A stretch of DNA of 64,000 nucleotides from Pasteurella oralis (GTDB taxonomy: Bacteria; Pseudomonadota; Gammaproteobacteria; Enterobacterales; Pasteurellaceae). Below are positions 9,834-19,796 of this stretch, piece after piece. Position 1 is the stretch's first letter. Every line of letters starts with the position of its first letter. The position numbers and the translations under genes were made by a program. Below the pieces are notes generated by a model that worked only from the letters and a program-made list of their open reading frames with translations, was not told the origin of the DNA and did not search any database. The stretch is taken from the NCBI RefSeq assembly GCF_002850605.1, contig NZ_NXGB01000008.1, positions 42,061 through 106,060 on the forward strand, written 5' to 3'.

Positions 9834-10151
9834 AGATTATCCTTGTTCAACTTGATCACAATAAATACAAAATAGTTATAAATATTGCACTATATCCAAA
9901 GGATTTTAATAATCTTGGCATAGAAATGCAAAGAGTTTGTACTTTTTTACACCACTTTACATCACTAAGATTTGTATTGATATCAATAATCTAAAAAAAT
10001 AAATAAGGAAATTAAGAAAAACCTATTTTTAATAACTGATATTTATTTTGCAATAAATTTTATAAATTCTGCAAAAAGCACTTGATACTGTTTATTCATA
10101 CAGGTAATATACACCTCAAATTCTGATGATGATTTTATTGAGGATTCAACA
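9834..10151. other. Divergent intergenic region srfA / recA
   Basis: The 318 bases between the two divergent start codons are very AT-rich. The right end holds the SOS-controlled recA promoter described separately. On the minus strand an AAGGATAATCT leader precedes srfA. I see no convincing minus-35/minus-10 pair for the srf genes, so their promoter cannot be placed. Confidence 0.6.
10082..10110 (+). promoter_or_regulatory. recA promoter with embedded LexA box
   Basis: A TTGATA minus-35 hexamer (10082-10087) and a TAATAT minus-10 hexamer (10105-10110) are 17 bases apart. The spacer holds a perfect SOS box core, CTGT (10088-10091), eight bases, ACAG (10100-10103). LexA bound here would occlude RNA polymerase, as in the enterobacterial recA promoter. 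The layout strongly supports DNA-damage induction of recA. Confidence 0.9.
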
Positions 10152-11210
10152 ATGGCGACAAAAGAAGAAAAGAATAAGGCTTTAGCAGCCGCATTAGGTC
10201 AAATTGAAAAACAATTTGGTAAAGGCTCAATTATGAAATTGGGTGATACCCAAGCCTTAGATGTTGAAGCCGTTTCAACAGGTTCATTAAGTTTAGACGT
10301 CGCACTAGGTATTGGTGGCTTACCAATGGGACGTATTGTTGAGATTTTTGGACCAGAATCGTCTGGTAAAACGACTTTAACTCTTTCGGTCATTGCACAG
10401 GCACAAAAAGAAGGCAAAACTTGTGCATTCATTGATGCTGAACATGCATTAGATCCCATTTATGCTGCTAAGCTAGGCGTTAATGTCAATGAATTATTAG
10501 TTTCGCAACCAGATAATGGTGAACAAGCTTTAGAAATTTGTGATGCTTTAGTACGTTCAGGTGCTGTTGATGTCATTATCGTAGACTCCGTCGCTGCCTT
10601 AACACCAAAAGCAGAAATTGAAGGTGAAATGGGTGATTCCCACATGGGTTTACAAGCACGCTTAATGTCACAAGCACTGCGTAAGCTCACGGGGCAAATT
10701 AAAAATTCAAATTGCTTAGTTGTCTTCATTAACCAAATTCGTATGAAAATTGGTGTCATGTTTGGTAATCCTGAAACCACGACAGGTGGTAATGCCTTAA
10801 AATTCTATGCTTCTGTGCGTTTAGATATTCGCCGCACAGGCGCTATTAAAGATGGCGAAGAAGTGATTGGTAACGAAACTCGTGTGAAAGTAGTGAAGAA
10901 CAAAGTTGCTGCGCCATTCCGTCAAGTCGACTTCCAAATTCTTTATGGACAAGGCATCTCAAAAACAGGTGAACTGATCGAGCTTGGTGTAAAACATAAA
11001 TTAGTGGATAAATCCGGTGCTTGGTATGCTTACAATGGCGAAAAAATTGGACAAGGTAAAGCTAATGCTATGAAATGGTTAGACGAACACCCAGAAGAAG
11101 CATTAGCACTGGAAACGAAACTACGTAATGAATTATTAGCTAATCCAGAAAAAGTACTTGCCGCAGATATTGCTGAACAAAATAATGCAGAAATGGATTC
11201 AGATTACTAA
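10152..11210 (+). CDS. recA: Recombinase RecA
   Basis: The 352-residue protein is full-length RecA. It forms ATP-dependent filaments on single-stranded DNA, drives strand exchange and stimulates LexA self-cleavage. The Walker A motif GPESSGKT lies at 67-74, the Walker B-type run [12 protein letters not shown] is near residue 140, and loop L2 with [15 protein letters not shown] is near 200-215. The acidic C-terminal tail ends in EMDSDY. It has a LexA-controlled promoter directly upstream and is followed by recX after a terminator-like uptake-signal hairpin. In this naturally transformable group RecA also integrates imported DNA. Identification is certain. Confidence 0.99.
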   Translation: MATKEEKNKALAAALGQIEKQFGKGSIMKLGDTQALDVEAVSTGSLSLDVALGIGGLPMGRIVEIFGPESSGKTTLTLSVIAQAQKEGKTCAFIDAEHALDPIYAAKLGVNVNELLVSQPDNGEQALEICDALVRSGAVDVIIVDSVAALTPKAEIEGEMGDSHMGLQARLMSQALRKLTGQIKNSNCLVVFINQIRMKIGVMFGNPETTTGGNALKFYASVRLDIRRTGAIKDGEEVIGNETRVKVVKNKVAAPFRQVDFQILYGQGISKTGELIELGVKHKLVDKSGAWYAYNGEKIGQGKANAMKWLDEHPEEALALETKLRNELLANPEKVLAADIAEQNNAEMDSDY

Positions 11211-11238
11211 TCCATCATCGAGTCAAATAGGATGAAAT

Positions 11239-11279
11239 AAAGTGCGGTTGAAATTTGCCAAAAATTGACCGCACTTTTT
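11239..11279 (+). terminator. recA terminator built from two inverted uptake signals
   Basis: AAAGTGCGGT (11239-11248) and ACCGCACTTTT (11268-11278) form an inverted pair with a loop of about 19 bases, followed by T residues. It lies between recA and recX and could attenuate read-through into recX. Confidence 0.75.
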
Positions 11280-11327
11280 GCTTATCATCTACACTTTATT
11301 ACAAAGGTCTATTACAGGAAAAACACC

Positions 11328-11780
11328 ATGTCATCACAAGCGCTTAATTATGTCATCAGTTTATTAGCGCGCCGCGAATATAGTGAATTTGAGATCCGTT
11401 GTAAAATGCAAGAAAAACACTTTTCTGAACAAGAAATTGATGAAGTATTAGCGTATTGCCAACAAAAAAACTGGCAGAATGATCAACGCTTTACTGAAAA
11501 TTATCTTATTTTTCGTGCACAACGTGGCTATGGATTCAGTCGAATAAAACAAGAATTACAACAATTGAAAGGTATTAATTCTGTTGTCATTCAGCAAGCA
11601 TTGAATGAAGCTGAGGTTAATTGGTCTGAATTAGCCTTCAATCTGGTGCGTAAAAAATTTCCTGATTTTGCTACGATTTCAGATCTTAAAATAAAACAAA
11701 AAATATGGCGCTATATGCTTTCCCATGGCTTTAGACCAGAAGATTTTTCGGATTATATAGGTAGTGGTATTGAAGAATAA
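11328..11780 (+). CDS. recX: Regulatory protein RecX
   Basis: The 150-residue helical protein is RecX, which binds RecA filaments and limits their growth and activity. The RecX tandem three-helix repeats are visible in the pattern ALNYVISLLARREYSEFEI, then RGYGFSRIKQEL. The frame is open further upstream to 11265, but the ATG at 11328 with a CAGGAA site seven bases before it gives the normal family length. It lies 117 bases after recA and is probably expressed partly by read-through of the hairpin between them. The identification rests on position and sequence pattern together. Confidence 0.93.
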   Translation: MSSQALNYVISLLARREYSEFEIRCKMQEKHFSEQEIDEVLAYCQQKNWQNDQRFTENYLIFRAQRGYGFSRIKQELQQLKGINSVVIQQALNEAEVNWSELAFNLVRKKFPDFATISDLKIKQKIWRYMLSHGFRPEDFSDYIGSGIEE

Positions 11781-11800
11781 CACGATTTTCAGGTAATAAG

Positions 11801-11830
11801 AAAAAAGCAGATCAAAATGATCTGCCTTCT
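11801..11830 (-). terminator. Terminator after hemY
   Basis: An eight-base perfect stem (GCAGATCA / TGATCTGC, 11807-11825) with a three-base loop is followed on the minus strand by six T residues (the A run at 11801-11806). It closes the hemCDXY operon and may also stop recX transcripts. Confidence 0.8.
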
Positions 11831-11891
11831 AAATTAGCTTAACTAGCTTTCTCAATAAACACTCAACATCATTGTACACTCACACATTAGC

Positions 11892-13166
11892 TTACTTACT
11901 TTCTAAAAGTGCGGTCGGATTTTCTTCAATTTGATCGCTTTCAGTTTTTAAACTTGAAACTGCCATCGCTTCTTTTAACCCTTCTTCACGCACTTGCTGT
12001 GCTAGTGTATTTTCACCAACTTGCTCAAATACATACGCCGCCATATTCACATCTGTTGGCTCTAGTTGGGTTCTATGCGCAATCACCTGTTTAAATGCTT
12101 CACTCGCATGTATAAAGTCATTATTACGCACATATAAATAACCTAACGCACGATTAACACAACATTGCGCACTTTCACTCGCTTTATTCGCACGCTTTTC
12201 CATTAGCTTAATGAGTTTACTATTATCTTCAGGCTGTAAACGTGCAATTTGCGCACAAAGCAATTTATTTTCTGGGCTTTGCTCTTCAACTTTTTTCAAT
12301 GCTTCTAATGTCAATTCATAAGCTGTTTCATGATCATTACAATCAATCAAACGTTGAATTAAGCCAATTTTCACAAATAAATCATTACGACGTTTACGCG
12401 GTTGATCATTCCACCAAGCCAATAAACCATCGACACCTTCTTCATGCATTTTTTCATCAAGTAAGCCATCTTCTACTTGACGCTGCAAGGCAGTAAATTC
12501 TTCTGCTGAATACAAACCTGAGTTTTCAACTTGATCTAAAACCTTATCTAATGCCAAATATGCTTTTGATTTTAAATAAATTTCAACAGCTAACTTCAAT
12601 ACCTCTTTATTACGACTAGTCATTACCAACAAGCTATCAACTGAACTACGTGCAGCTGGTAATTTCCCTTGTTGTAATAAAATACGAGTGCGTGCTAATT
12701 CAACAATTAAGCTGTCTGAGCCTGCAATTTCCGTTGCTTCCATTAAATAACGGTTCGCATTAAATTCATCCCCACGCTGCTGCGCTGCTTCAGCTGCTTT
12801 AATAAAATTCAATACAGGTTCATCAGAATGTTTTGCGTTTTTACCAATCAGTTTTTCTGCTTTTGAATAATCTCCTTCATTCATTCGCATTAAACCTTCA
12901 AGAGTTTGTCTTTGTGCTTTAGCACGTTTACGACGTGAGAACCAGCTATATGTATTACTACTTAAACGACAAAAACGGGTAATAATTAACTCAATGCCAT
13001 AAATGATTGCCATTGCGATTACAAAGAACACAACTAACATGGTAATCGACATTTCAATGTTATAGTTGCTAGTTTCAATTAATACATAACCTTGTTTGCC
13101 CGATAAATAAGGACCTGCAATCAATCCCGCCAGTAACACCAGCATTAAAAATAGTACTCTAAACAT
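11892..13166 (-). CDS. hemY: HemY, haem-biosynthesis-associated TPR membrane protein
   Basis: The 424-residue protein matches proteobacterial HemY, an inner-membrane TPR protein encoded with hemC and hemD (not the protoporphyrinogen oxidase of the same name in Bacillus). Two N-terminal membrane helices lie at about 1-20 and 42-62. A short basic loop (RRKRAKAQR) follows and then a long TPR solenoid (about 95-400). It is the last gene of hemC-hemD-hemX-hemY, 12 bases after hemX, and is followed by a terminator. Its exact role is still unclear in the family; a scaffold for haem enzymes is a common suggestion. Confidence 0.93.
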   Translation of the reverse strand: MFRVLFLMLVLLAGLIAGPYLSGKQGYVLIETSNYNIEMSITMLVVFFVIAMAIIYGIELIITRFCRLSSNTYSWFSRRKRAKAQRQTLEGLMRMNEGDYSKAEKLIGKNAKHSDEPVLNFIKAAEAAQQRGDEFNANRYLMEATEIAGSDSLIVELARTRILLQQGKLPAARSSVDSLLVMTSRNKEVLKLAVEIYLKSKAYLALDKVLDQVENSGLYSAEEFTALQRQVEDGLLDEKMHEEGVDGLLAWWNDQPRKRRNDLFVKIGLIQRLIDCNDHETAYELTLEALKKVEEQSPENKLLCAQIARLQPEDNSKLIKLMEKRANKASESAQCCVNRALGYLYVRNNDFIHASEAFKQVIAHRTQLEPTDVNMAAYVFEQVGENTLAQQVREEGLKEAMAVSSLKTESDQIEENPTALLESK

Positions 13167-13178
13167 AATCTATTTCCT

Positions 13179-14600
13179 CTACTGTTGCTCAGTGGTTGAT
13201 GTATTATCATCGTTTTTTGGTGTATCACCAGCTGGTTGTTCTGTTAAGGCTTTATCAACAGAAATCTCAATTTTCTGCACTTCTTGCGATTGCTTATTAA
13301 GCAATTTATCTAATACATTCAAGCTAGAAAGTTGATTCGGTACATCAATATAAATCGATTGTTCTGCTAACTCATCTACGCTTTTCAAGAAGCTTTGTGC
13401 AAGCTCAGAGCTAGTATCAAAATAGCTTCTAACCCAAGAAGCGACGGTTTCTAAAGATTGCTTATATAAATCATCTTGCTGACGCGGCACCGCCATGATA
13501 GCGATTTGTAAACGTAAACGTATATTCTCACGTAAATAAATATCCTGATTTGGTGCTAACAAAGCTTTATCATGTGAATTTCTTGGCGTAATACGAATAA
13601 AATGATTCAAAAATGACGTTGCACTTTTCTCAGCATTTTCTTTCCAATCATCTAAAGAATCTGTTAATTTTTGATTAGCTGAATCAACTTCATCAAAATT
13701 CACATCAAGTACTGTTAATTCATCAAGATTATTTGCTAATTGAGATAAACGCTGCATGATGGCATTCTGATCGACATTATTGACTGCTAGCAATTGTTTT
13801 AAATCTTGATTAATTGCTGTGCGTACACTCACAACACGAGGATCTGACACTTTTTCTAACGCCTCATCTGCAACTTTAAGTAACGAAATACTCGTTTCTA
13901 CATCATTATCTAATACCAACTTACGTAGTGCATTATTTAACAGAAAATCAGCTTCGGATAATAACCAATCATTTGGCTGCTGCGGTTTGCTTGCAGAGCT
14001 AAGACGATTAACCTGATTCTGTAATGACGAAATCACATGCTCTTTCACTGCAAGTTCTTTTTGCAATAAAAGTAATTTTTCATCTACCATACGATTTGCT
14101 TCAACTAATTGTGCAATTTGTTGACGCTCCTGATCAAAAGAAGGGATATCAATGCTTGGCGCTACCATTGCTTGACCTGCCTTATATTCGAGTGCGGTCA
14201 GTTTTTGATGAATTTGGTCCACTTGCTGTAAACCAAAATAATAACCAGCGCCACCAAGCCCGAGTGCAACAAGTAAGGCAAGCAAGGCAATACCTGTTCC
14301 GCCTTTCTTAACTACCACTGTTTCAACTCGCTTTTGTGCTTCAACAGACATACTCTCTGGTTGTGAGATATTTTGCTTCGGATCTTGTTCTTTCACTTTC
14401 TTCGAATCCTTTTTCTCTCCAGTTGCTACTTTAGATGTATCTTTTGGCTTTTGTGGTACTTTTTGCCCTACAACCGCCTTCTCTGTTTCCACAACAACCT
14501 TCTCATTATGCTTTTTCTGTTCTGGCATGCCAGTATCATTCTTTGGCACTTCATTAATGTCAGAAGAAGTTATTTTATTTTCAGCCATAATAATACCCAT
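13179..14600 (-). CDS. hemX: HemX, uroporphyrinogen-III C-methyltransferase-like membrane protein
   Basis: The 473-residue protein matches HemX. A charged, Lys/Gln/Pro-rich cytoplasmic tail (1-98) is followed by one membrane helix (about 99-122, ALLALLVALGLGGAGYYFG). The periplasmic part is a coiled coil (about 130-200) and helical domain, with an acidic C-terminal tail. Despite the database name, HemX has no SAM-binding motif and enzyme activity is doubtful. Two in-frame ATGs exist: 14600 (directly against the AAGGGA site) and 14588 (MAENKIT), about 12 bases from that site; the start is undecided. It lies between hemD and hemY. Confidence 0.92.
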   Translation of the reverse strand: MGIIMAENKITSSDINEVPKNDTGMPEQKKHNEKVVVETEKAVVGQKVPQKPKDTSKVATGEKKDSKKVKEQDPKQNISQPESMSVEAQKRVETVVVKKGGTGIALLALLVALGLGGAGYYFGLQQVDQIHQKLTALEYKAGQAMVAPSIDIPSFDQERQQIAQLVEANRMVDEKLLLLQKELAVKEHVISSLQNQVNRLSSASKPQQPNDWLLSEADFLLNNALRKLVLDNDVETSISLLKVADEALEKVSDPRVVSVRTAINQDLKQLLAVNNVDQNAIMQRLSQLANNLDELTVLDVNFDEVDSANQKLTDSLDDWKENAEKSATSFLNHFIRITPRNSHDKALLAPNQDIYLRENIRLRLQIAIMAVPRQQDDLYKQSLETVASWVRSYFDTSSELAQSFLKSVDELAEQSIYIDVPNQLSSLNVLDKLLNKQSQEVQKIEISVDKALTEQPAGDTPKNDDNTSTTEQQ

Positions 14601-14631
14601 TTCCCTTATGATAATTAGAATTCAAAGCAAA

Positions 14632-15378
14632 TCAGCTTGAACATAATAATGTTTGTAGTAAATGCTGATTATCTGCACGCGGCGAAACTACAATATCTTG
14701 CCACCCTAAATTATGTGCTAAATTCGCAAGACGCTGACTCACCGTCACAAGCTGGCAACTTTTTAACCAATTATGTTCGCTTTCTGGTACAAAATCCACA
14801 AGATAGTGCAAAATTTCTGCACTGGTTGCGACAATCCTCTGAATACCCGCACGTTTACAAATACTCATTTGTTCTGCATTGTTATACTCAATCGGCACAC
14901 GCTGATAACATTCTAGCGTATCCACTTTTGCCCCACGCAATTGTGCTTGCTCAGAAAAATATTCGCGTCCACCATTACCACGCAAAATCAATATATGCTT
15001 GTCTGCAATATCTTGCATCAAAGCTAATTCAAGTAACCCTTCACTGGTTTCTTGCTGTTGTGGATAAAAAATTGCATGTTCTATTTGACTTGCAAAATAT
15101 TCGGCTGTACGCTGTCCAACCGCGAAATACAGCAACTCATGACGCCAAGAAAAACCCGTATTTTTAAAAGTTTGCGTTGCATAATCAACAGCATGTTTCG
15201 AAACAGCAAAAACATAGTCACCCGCTTTTAATTGTGAAAATTTATGCGGCAATGCATTTAATTCTCGGCCAGCTTCAATCGTAAATAATGGCAAATGAAT
15301 TGCAAATACACCTGCTTGAATCAACATTTCCGCTAATTGTGCCCCACGCTCATCGGGGCGAGTGACTAATACTGCCAT
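14632..15378 (-). CDS. hemD: Uroporphyrinogen-III synthase HemD
   Basis: The 248-residue protein has the two-lobed HemD layout. The N-terminal VTRPDERGAQLAEML pattern is characteristic, as is a central FAVSKHAVDY segment and the lobe-two VATSAEILHYL segment. The enzyme cyclises hydroxymethylbilane with inversion of ring D to give uroporphyrinogen III. It lies 18 bases after hemC, whose product is its substrate, and upstream of hemX. The family diverges widely in sequence, so gene order is important support. Confidence 0.95.
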   Translation of the reverse strand: MAVLVTRPDERGAQLAEMLIQAGVFAIHLPLFTIEAGRELNALPHKFSQLKAGDYVFAVSKHAVDYATQTFKNTGFSWRHELLYFAVGQRTAEYFASQIEHAIFYPQQQETSEGLLELALMQDIADKHILILRGNGGREYFSEQAQLRGAKVDTLECYQRVPIEYNNAEQMSICKRAGIQRIVATSAEILHYLVDFVPESEHNWLKSCQLVTVSQRLANLAHNLGWQDIVVSPRADNQHLLQTLLCSS

Positions 15379-15396
15379 TGTTTATTCTTCCTTTCC

Positions 15397-16347
15397 TTAT
15401 TCTGAATAAAGTTTGTGCAAAATTTTATCAGCACCTTGCTGTAAAAGCTGTTCGGCAATTTGAATACCCAAAATTTCGGCATTTTCGACCGCACTTTTAC
15501 CTTCAGCACGCATGATAGTAGAGCCATCCAATTCCCCTACTAATGCACGTAAATAAAGCTGTCCTTGTGTCAAAATCGCATAACCTGCAATCGGTACTTG
15601 GCAACCACCCTGCAAATGCATATTCATTGCTCTTTCAGCTAGTACGCAATAAGTGGTTTCCATATCCGCCAAAGGCGCAAGCAGCTGTTGAACGTCATGA
15701 TCATCCATACGGCATTCAATTCCTACTGCCCCCTGCCCTACGGCGGGTAAACATTGTTCTGTTTCAATAAAAGAAGTCATTCGCTGTTCTAAACCCAGAC
15801 GAATCAAACCTGCCGCAGCTAAAATAATCGCATCATATTCACCATTATCTAGCTTAGCTAAACGTGTACCAACATTGCCACGCAATGAATGAATTTGTAA
15901 ATCAGGACGTAATTGTTTTAATTGACATTGGCGACGTAGACTAGAAGTCCCGACAACAGCACCTTGTGGTAATTCCAGCAAAGTACGGTATGAATTTGAT
16001 ACAAATGCATCTCTTGGATCTTCACGTTGACAAATAACGCTCAAACCAAGCCCTTCAGGGAAGTACATTGGGACATCTTTCATTGAATGGACTGCAATAT
16101 CCGCTTCACCATTCAGCAACGCGGTTTCAAGCTCTTTCACAAAAAGCCCTTTACCACCAATTTTTGCTAACGGCGTATCTAAAATCACATCACCTTTAGT
16201 CACCATTGGCACTAATTCAACCTGTAAATCAGCATGAATCTGTTGTAAACGTGCTTTGACATAATTCGCTTGCCATAACGCAAGTGGGCTTTGACGAGTG
16301 GCGATTTTTAAGAGTTTTTTTGTCATCATCACAACCATTTTAGGCAT
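15397..16347 (-). CDS. hemC: Porphobilinogen deaminase HemC
   Basis: HemC joins four porphobilinogen molecules into hydroxymethylbilane. Family signatures include [12 protein letters not shown] near the N-terminus, VHSMKDVP in the active site, [11 protein letters not shown], and the dipyrromethane cofactor cysteine in [13 protein letters not shown] (about residue 248). The frame starts at 16347 with a purine-rich AGGATAAGAG upstream; the conserved homology begins at an ATG at 16326 ([12 protein letters not shown]), which is an alternative start. It is the first gene of hemCDXY and divergent from cyaA. Confidence 0.97.
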   Translation of the reverse strand: MPKMVVMMTKKLLKIATRQSPLALWQANYVKARLQQIHADLQVELVPMVTKGDVILDTPLAKIGGKGLFVKELETALLNGEADIAVHSMKDVPMYFPEGLGLSVICQREDPRDAFVSNSYRTLLELPQGAVVGTSSLRRQCQLKQLRPDLQIHSLRGNVGTRLAKLDNGEYDAIILAAAGLIRLGLEQRMTSFIETEQCLPAVGQGAVGIECRMDDHDVQQLLAPLADMETTYCVLAERAMNMHLQGGCQVPIAGYAILTQGQLYLRALVGELDGSTIMRAEGKSAVENAEILGIQIAEQLLQQGADKILHKLYSE

Positions 16348-16378
16348 AATAATCTGCTCTTATCCTATCATTGTTCCG

Positions 16379-16402
16379 TTTAAATGTCAGTTTCCATTTA
16401 AA
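16379..16402. promoter_or_regulatory. Inverted repeat in the hemC-cyaA divergent region
   Basis: TTTAAATG (16379-16386) and CATTTAAA (16395-16402) form an exact eight-base inverted repeat with an eight-base spacer, in the gap between the hemC and cyaA starts. The symmetry suits a dimeric regulator. It does not match the CRP consensus TGTGA-N6-TCACA. The bound protein is unknown. Confidence 0.35.
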
Positions 16403-16478
16403 TTTTTTGCTTTAATTTAGACCAGATGTTAGAGTAGCGGGGCAAAGTAAATCGCAGCATAAATTAGTGGGATATTAT

Positions 16479-18995
16479 TTGAATTACGATCTCTTTAGTG
16501 CGAAGAAAAAAGTTGAATATTTAGATAATCTACGTATTGAACGAGCATTATCTGGATCTTCAAATGAATTTCAGCATGTCTTTCAACTACTTACGTTGTT
16601 ATTACATATTAATCATCCTAACGTACCGGGTTATGTCGCTGACGCACCGGCTGGGATTGTTGACTTTGAACTTTCTCATTATCAAAAACAATACCTCACG
16701 CAAACTGTCCCTAATTTGGATCTCAACCAACCTCTTATTCCGTCTTTTTCATACCGTGGCTTTAATGCTATTTTAGGCGTTTATGTAATGGGGAGTATTG
16801 CCTCAATCTCACAAACAGAAGCATCAGATCTAGATACTTGGGTGTGTCATCGTGAAGAGCTAAGTTTGGCAGAAAAAGAAGCCTTACAAAAAAAGGCCAC
16901 ACTTATCGAACAATGGGCAATGCAACTTGGCGTTGAAGTAAATTTTTATTTAATTGATCAACAACGCTTCCGTTGTTTCCGTTATGCAGAACCACTCACA
17001 GCCGAAAACTGTGGTTCAGCGCAATACATGTTGTTATTAGATGAATTTTATCGTTCGGCGATTCGTTTAGCTGGAAAACCATTACTCTGGCAACATTTAT
17101 TAGTCGAAAGAGAAGAACGCTATGAAAGCGAAGTTGAACGCTTAAGTAAAACGCAACAAATTAATTTGCGAGATTGGGTTGATTTTGGTGGGCTTGGACA
17201 ATTTTCTGCCAACGAATATTTTGGAGCCAGTTTATGGCAACTCTACAAAGGAATTGATGCGCCCTATAAATCAGTTATCAAAATCTTGTTATTAGAAACC
17301 TATTCCTCTGAGTATCCTAATACCTATTTAATTGCTCGTGAATTTAAAGAAGAATTACTCACTGGCAAACTCAATCCGAGTCACAATTTTGATCCTTACT
17401 TAGCGATGTTACAACGCGCAACTCGCTATTTAACTGCACATAATGAACTTAAGCGGCTTGGCTTTGTACGCCGCAGTGTTTATCTTAAAGCCACTGAAGG
17501 GGTTGATTGGCAAGCACCTGAAACCAAGACAAATTGGCGTATCCAATATTTACAAAAATTAGTTAAAGAATGGGATTGGTCCGATGCTTTAATCAACGAT
17601 CTTAATCAACGTGCGCACTGGAAAATCAAACAAGTTAAAAAAGCACATAACAGCCTGATCAAATTCTTAATGTTAAGTTATCGCAACTTAGTGACATTTG
17701 CGCGTAAGCATAAAGTGAACTCAAGTATCATGCCGCAAGATATTAGTGTTTTAACACGCAAGCTTTATACTGCTTTTGAAGAATTACCGGGTAAAATCAC
17801 ACTACTTAATCCGCAAATTTCAATGGATTTATCGGAGAAAAATCTCTTATTTTTTGAAGTGAAAAATAACAAAACCTTCAAAGATGGATGGTATGTAATC
17901 AACCAAACGCCAAATGTAAAAGGTTTTGTTCAAAAACGTTATACCGAATACAGTAAAAGTTTAAATAAACTCGTGGCGTGGGCTTATTTTAATCGCATTT
18001 TAACTGCCAATACTAATTTACATATTATTAGCCAAAATGTGTCTTTAACCACTTTGCGCAACTTTGTTACTGACTTACGTCTTTCTTTTCCTGCAACAGT
18101 GTCATCTGCTACTAACGAAAATCTAGCACATTCTTGTGAAATTCGCAGTTTAATTGTCGCAGTAAACCTCACTGTTGACCCAACTAAACAAATTAAACAG
18201 GCGAAAACACGTATTCAAGCAAGTGATTTATTTAGTTTTGGTCCAAAAGAAGAAAGCTTAGTGGGAAGTATTGATATCACTTACCGTAATTTATGGAATG
18301 AAATACGCACCTTACATTTTGAAGGTCCTAACGCGATTTTATTAGCGCTTAAAGTACTATCGAATAAAATTCATCGGGGCGCATCCTCACCTAAATTTGT
18401 ACAAGTATTTTGTTATAGTCAACGCTATCGCAAAACCTTGCGGAATATCGTGACCGCCTTAATTAATCGCTGTATTAGTATTCAAATTGGTACTAGCTTA
18501 CCCCCCAAAAATAATTTGTTACGTGTCGCAGGTAAAAACTGGCAATTTTTCTTTGAAGAAAGAGGAATCAGCTTACAAGAAATCCATAATAATACTGTTG
18601 TTGAAACAACAGAATTTGATACCGCACTACAAACTGAAATAGAAGAAAAAGAAATCGCACTACCTGACCATTCGCGTAGCTATCCACCTGAAATCGATCA
18701 TTTTGCTAGTGAAGGCTTTTTGCAATTTTTCTTTGAAGATAATTCAGATGGATCGTTTAATGTTTACATTTTAGATGAAGCCAATCGAATTGAAATTTAC
18801 CGCAATTGCGATGGACAGAAAGAACAAAAAATCCTTGAGATTAATCATATTTATCAGTCTTCAGGCTTGGATGAAAATAATAATCCGTATAAAATTGTGC
18901 AGCGCGATTTTAACTATCCACAATTTTATCAGTTACTATCACAACAAAATGGAATTAAAATTGTCCCATTCCACAGCCGATTAGCAATGTCATAA
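16479..18995 (+). CDS. cyaA: Class I adenylate cyclase CyaA
   Basis: The protein is the class I adenylate cyclase that makes cAMP, the CRP co-activator that in this group also controls competence. The catalytic N-terminal half has the nucleotidyltransferase pattern GSIASISQTEASDLDTWVCH, with the metal-binding DLD. The C-terminal half is regulatory. The open frame begins at a GTG at 16467, but GTGGGA there reads better as the ribosome site for a TTG at 16479 (MNYDLFSAKKKVEYL), where family homology begins; a weak TTG start is known for enterobacterial cyaA. This gives 838 residues. It is divergent from hemC, as in Escherichia coli. Confidence 0.96.
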   Translation: MNYDLFSAKKKVEYLDNLRIERALSGSSNEFQHVFQLLTLLLHINHPNVPGYVADAPAGIVDFELSHYQKQYLTQTVPNLDLNQPLIPSFSYRGFNAILGVYVMGSIASISQTEASDLDTWVCHREELSLAEKEALQKKATLIEQWAMQLGVEVNFYLIDQQRFRCFRYAEPLTAENCGSAQYMLLLDEFYRSAIRLAGKPLLWQHLLVEREERYESEVERLSKTQQINLRDWVDFGGLGQFSANEYFGASLWQLYKGIDAPYKSVIKILLLETYSSEYPNTYLIAREFKEELLTGKLNPSHNFDPYLAMLQRATRYLTAHNELKRLGFVRRSVYLKATEGVDWQAPETKTNWRIQYLQKLVKEWDWSDALINDLNQRAHWKIKQVKKAHNSLIKFLMLSYRNLVTFARKHKVNSSIMPQDISVLTRKLYTAFEELPGKITLLNPQISMDLSEKNLLFFEVKNNKTFKDGWYVINQTPNVKGFVQKRYTEYSKSLNKLVAWAYFNRILTANTNLHIISQNVSLTTLRNFVTDLRLSFPATVSSATNENLAHSCEIRSLIVAVNLTVDPTKQIKQAKTRIQASDLFSFGPKEESLVGSIDITYRNLWNEIRTLHFEGPNAILLALKVLSNKIHRGASSPKFVQVFCYSQRYRKTLRNIVTALINRCISIQIGTSLPPKNNLLRVAGKNWQFFFEERGISLQEIHNNTVVETTEFDTALQTEIEEKEIALPDHSRSYPPEIDHFASEGFLQFFFEDNSDGSFNVYILDEANRIEIYRNCDGQKEQKILEINHIYQSSGLDENNNPYKIVQRDFNYPQFYQLLSQQNGIKIVPFHSRLAMS

Positions 18996-19013
18996 CCACA
19001 CACTGGGGGTTAC

Positions 19014-19643
19014 ATGTTAGAAAAAACAAAAGTCTTGATTATCGATGATCATCCATTGATGCGTCGAGGAATCAAACAACTTATGGAACTAGAAGATGAT
19101 TTTGAAGTCGTCGCTGATGCAGGTAGCGGCAGTGAAGGTATTACATTAGCATTACAGACCCAACCTGATCTGATCATTCTTGATCTCAATATGAAAGGAT
19201 TATCTGGTTTAGATACCTTAAAAGCTTTACGCGCAGAAGGTGTTGACGCACGTATTTTAATCTTAACTGTATCAGATCTCAAAAGCGATATTTTCACGTT
19301 AATTGACGCTGGTGCTGATGGATACTTATTAAAAGATACTGAACCTGATGCACTATTAAGCCAAATTAAACGTATTGCTCAAGGCGAGATCATCTTAAGC
19401 GATTCGATTAAAGATGCCCTGCTTGAACGTCAAACTGCAACAGATCCAATGTATTCATTAACCGATCGTGAAATGGATGTACTACGCTTAATTGCCACAG
19501 GCTTATCGAATAAACAAATTGCAGGTCAATTATTCATCTCTGAAGAAACCGTTAAAGTACATATCCGTAATCTATTACGTAAGCTCAATGTTCATTCACG
19601 CGTAGCTGCAACAGTCCTTTATTTTGAACATAAAGGGTTATAA
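19014..19643 (+). CDS. narP: Nitrate/nitrite response regulator NarP
   Basis: The 209-residue two-domain regulator has a receiver domain (1-125) with acidic pocket DD at 11-12, the phosphoacceptor D57 in IILDLNMKG, and conserved T and K (ILTVSD, LLKDTEP). A LuxR/NarL helix-turn-helix follows (about 147-205, LTDREMDVLRLIATGLSNKQ). The sequence is closest to NarP/NarL; Pasteurellaceae usually carry NarP. No sensor kinase (NarQ) is adjacent. It lies 18 bases after cyaA in the same direction, an unusual neighbour that suggests read-through, and is followed by a strong terminator. Confidence 0.88.
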   Translation: MLEKTKVLIIDDHPLMRRGIKQLMELEDDFEVVADAGSGSEGITLALQTQPDLIILDLNMKGLSGLDTLKALRAEGVDARILILTVSDLKSDIFTLIDAGADGYLLKDTEPDALLSQIKRIAQGEIILSDSIKDALLERQTATDPMYSLTDREMDVLRLIATGLSNKQIAGQLFISEETVKVHIRNLLRKLNVHSRVAATVLYFEHKGL

Positions 19644-19660
19644 TTCTTCCTTCTATTTGA

Positions 19661-19695
19661 AAAAGCCAATTATTTTTCATGATTGGCTTTTTTTA
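19661..19695 (+). terminator. Terminator after narP
   Basis: AAAAGCCAAT (19661-19670) pairs with ATTGGCTTTT (19682-19691) in a ten-base stem ending in a T run. This is a classic intrinsic terminator for narP. Confidence 0.9.
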
Positions 19696-19796
19696 TAAAA
19701 AAATTTGCTAAAATTTTCAAAAAAACTACCGCACTTTGCGTTGCCAAAGCCGCTGTTTAACAGGTACACTAAAGTAATTTTTGATTTGGGGAACTT

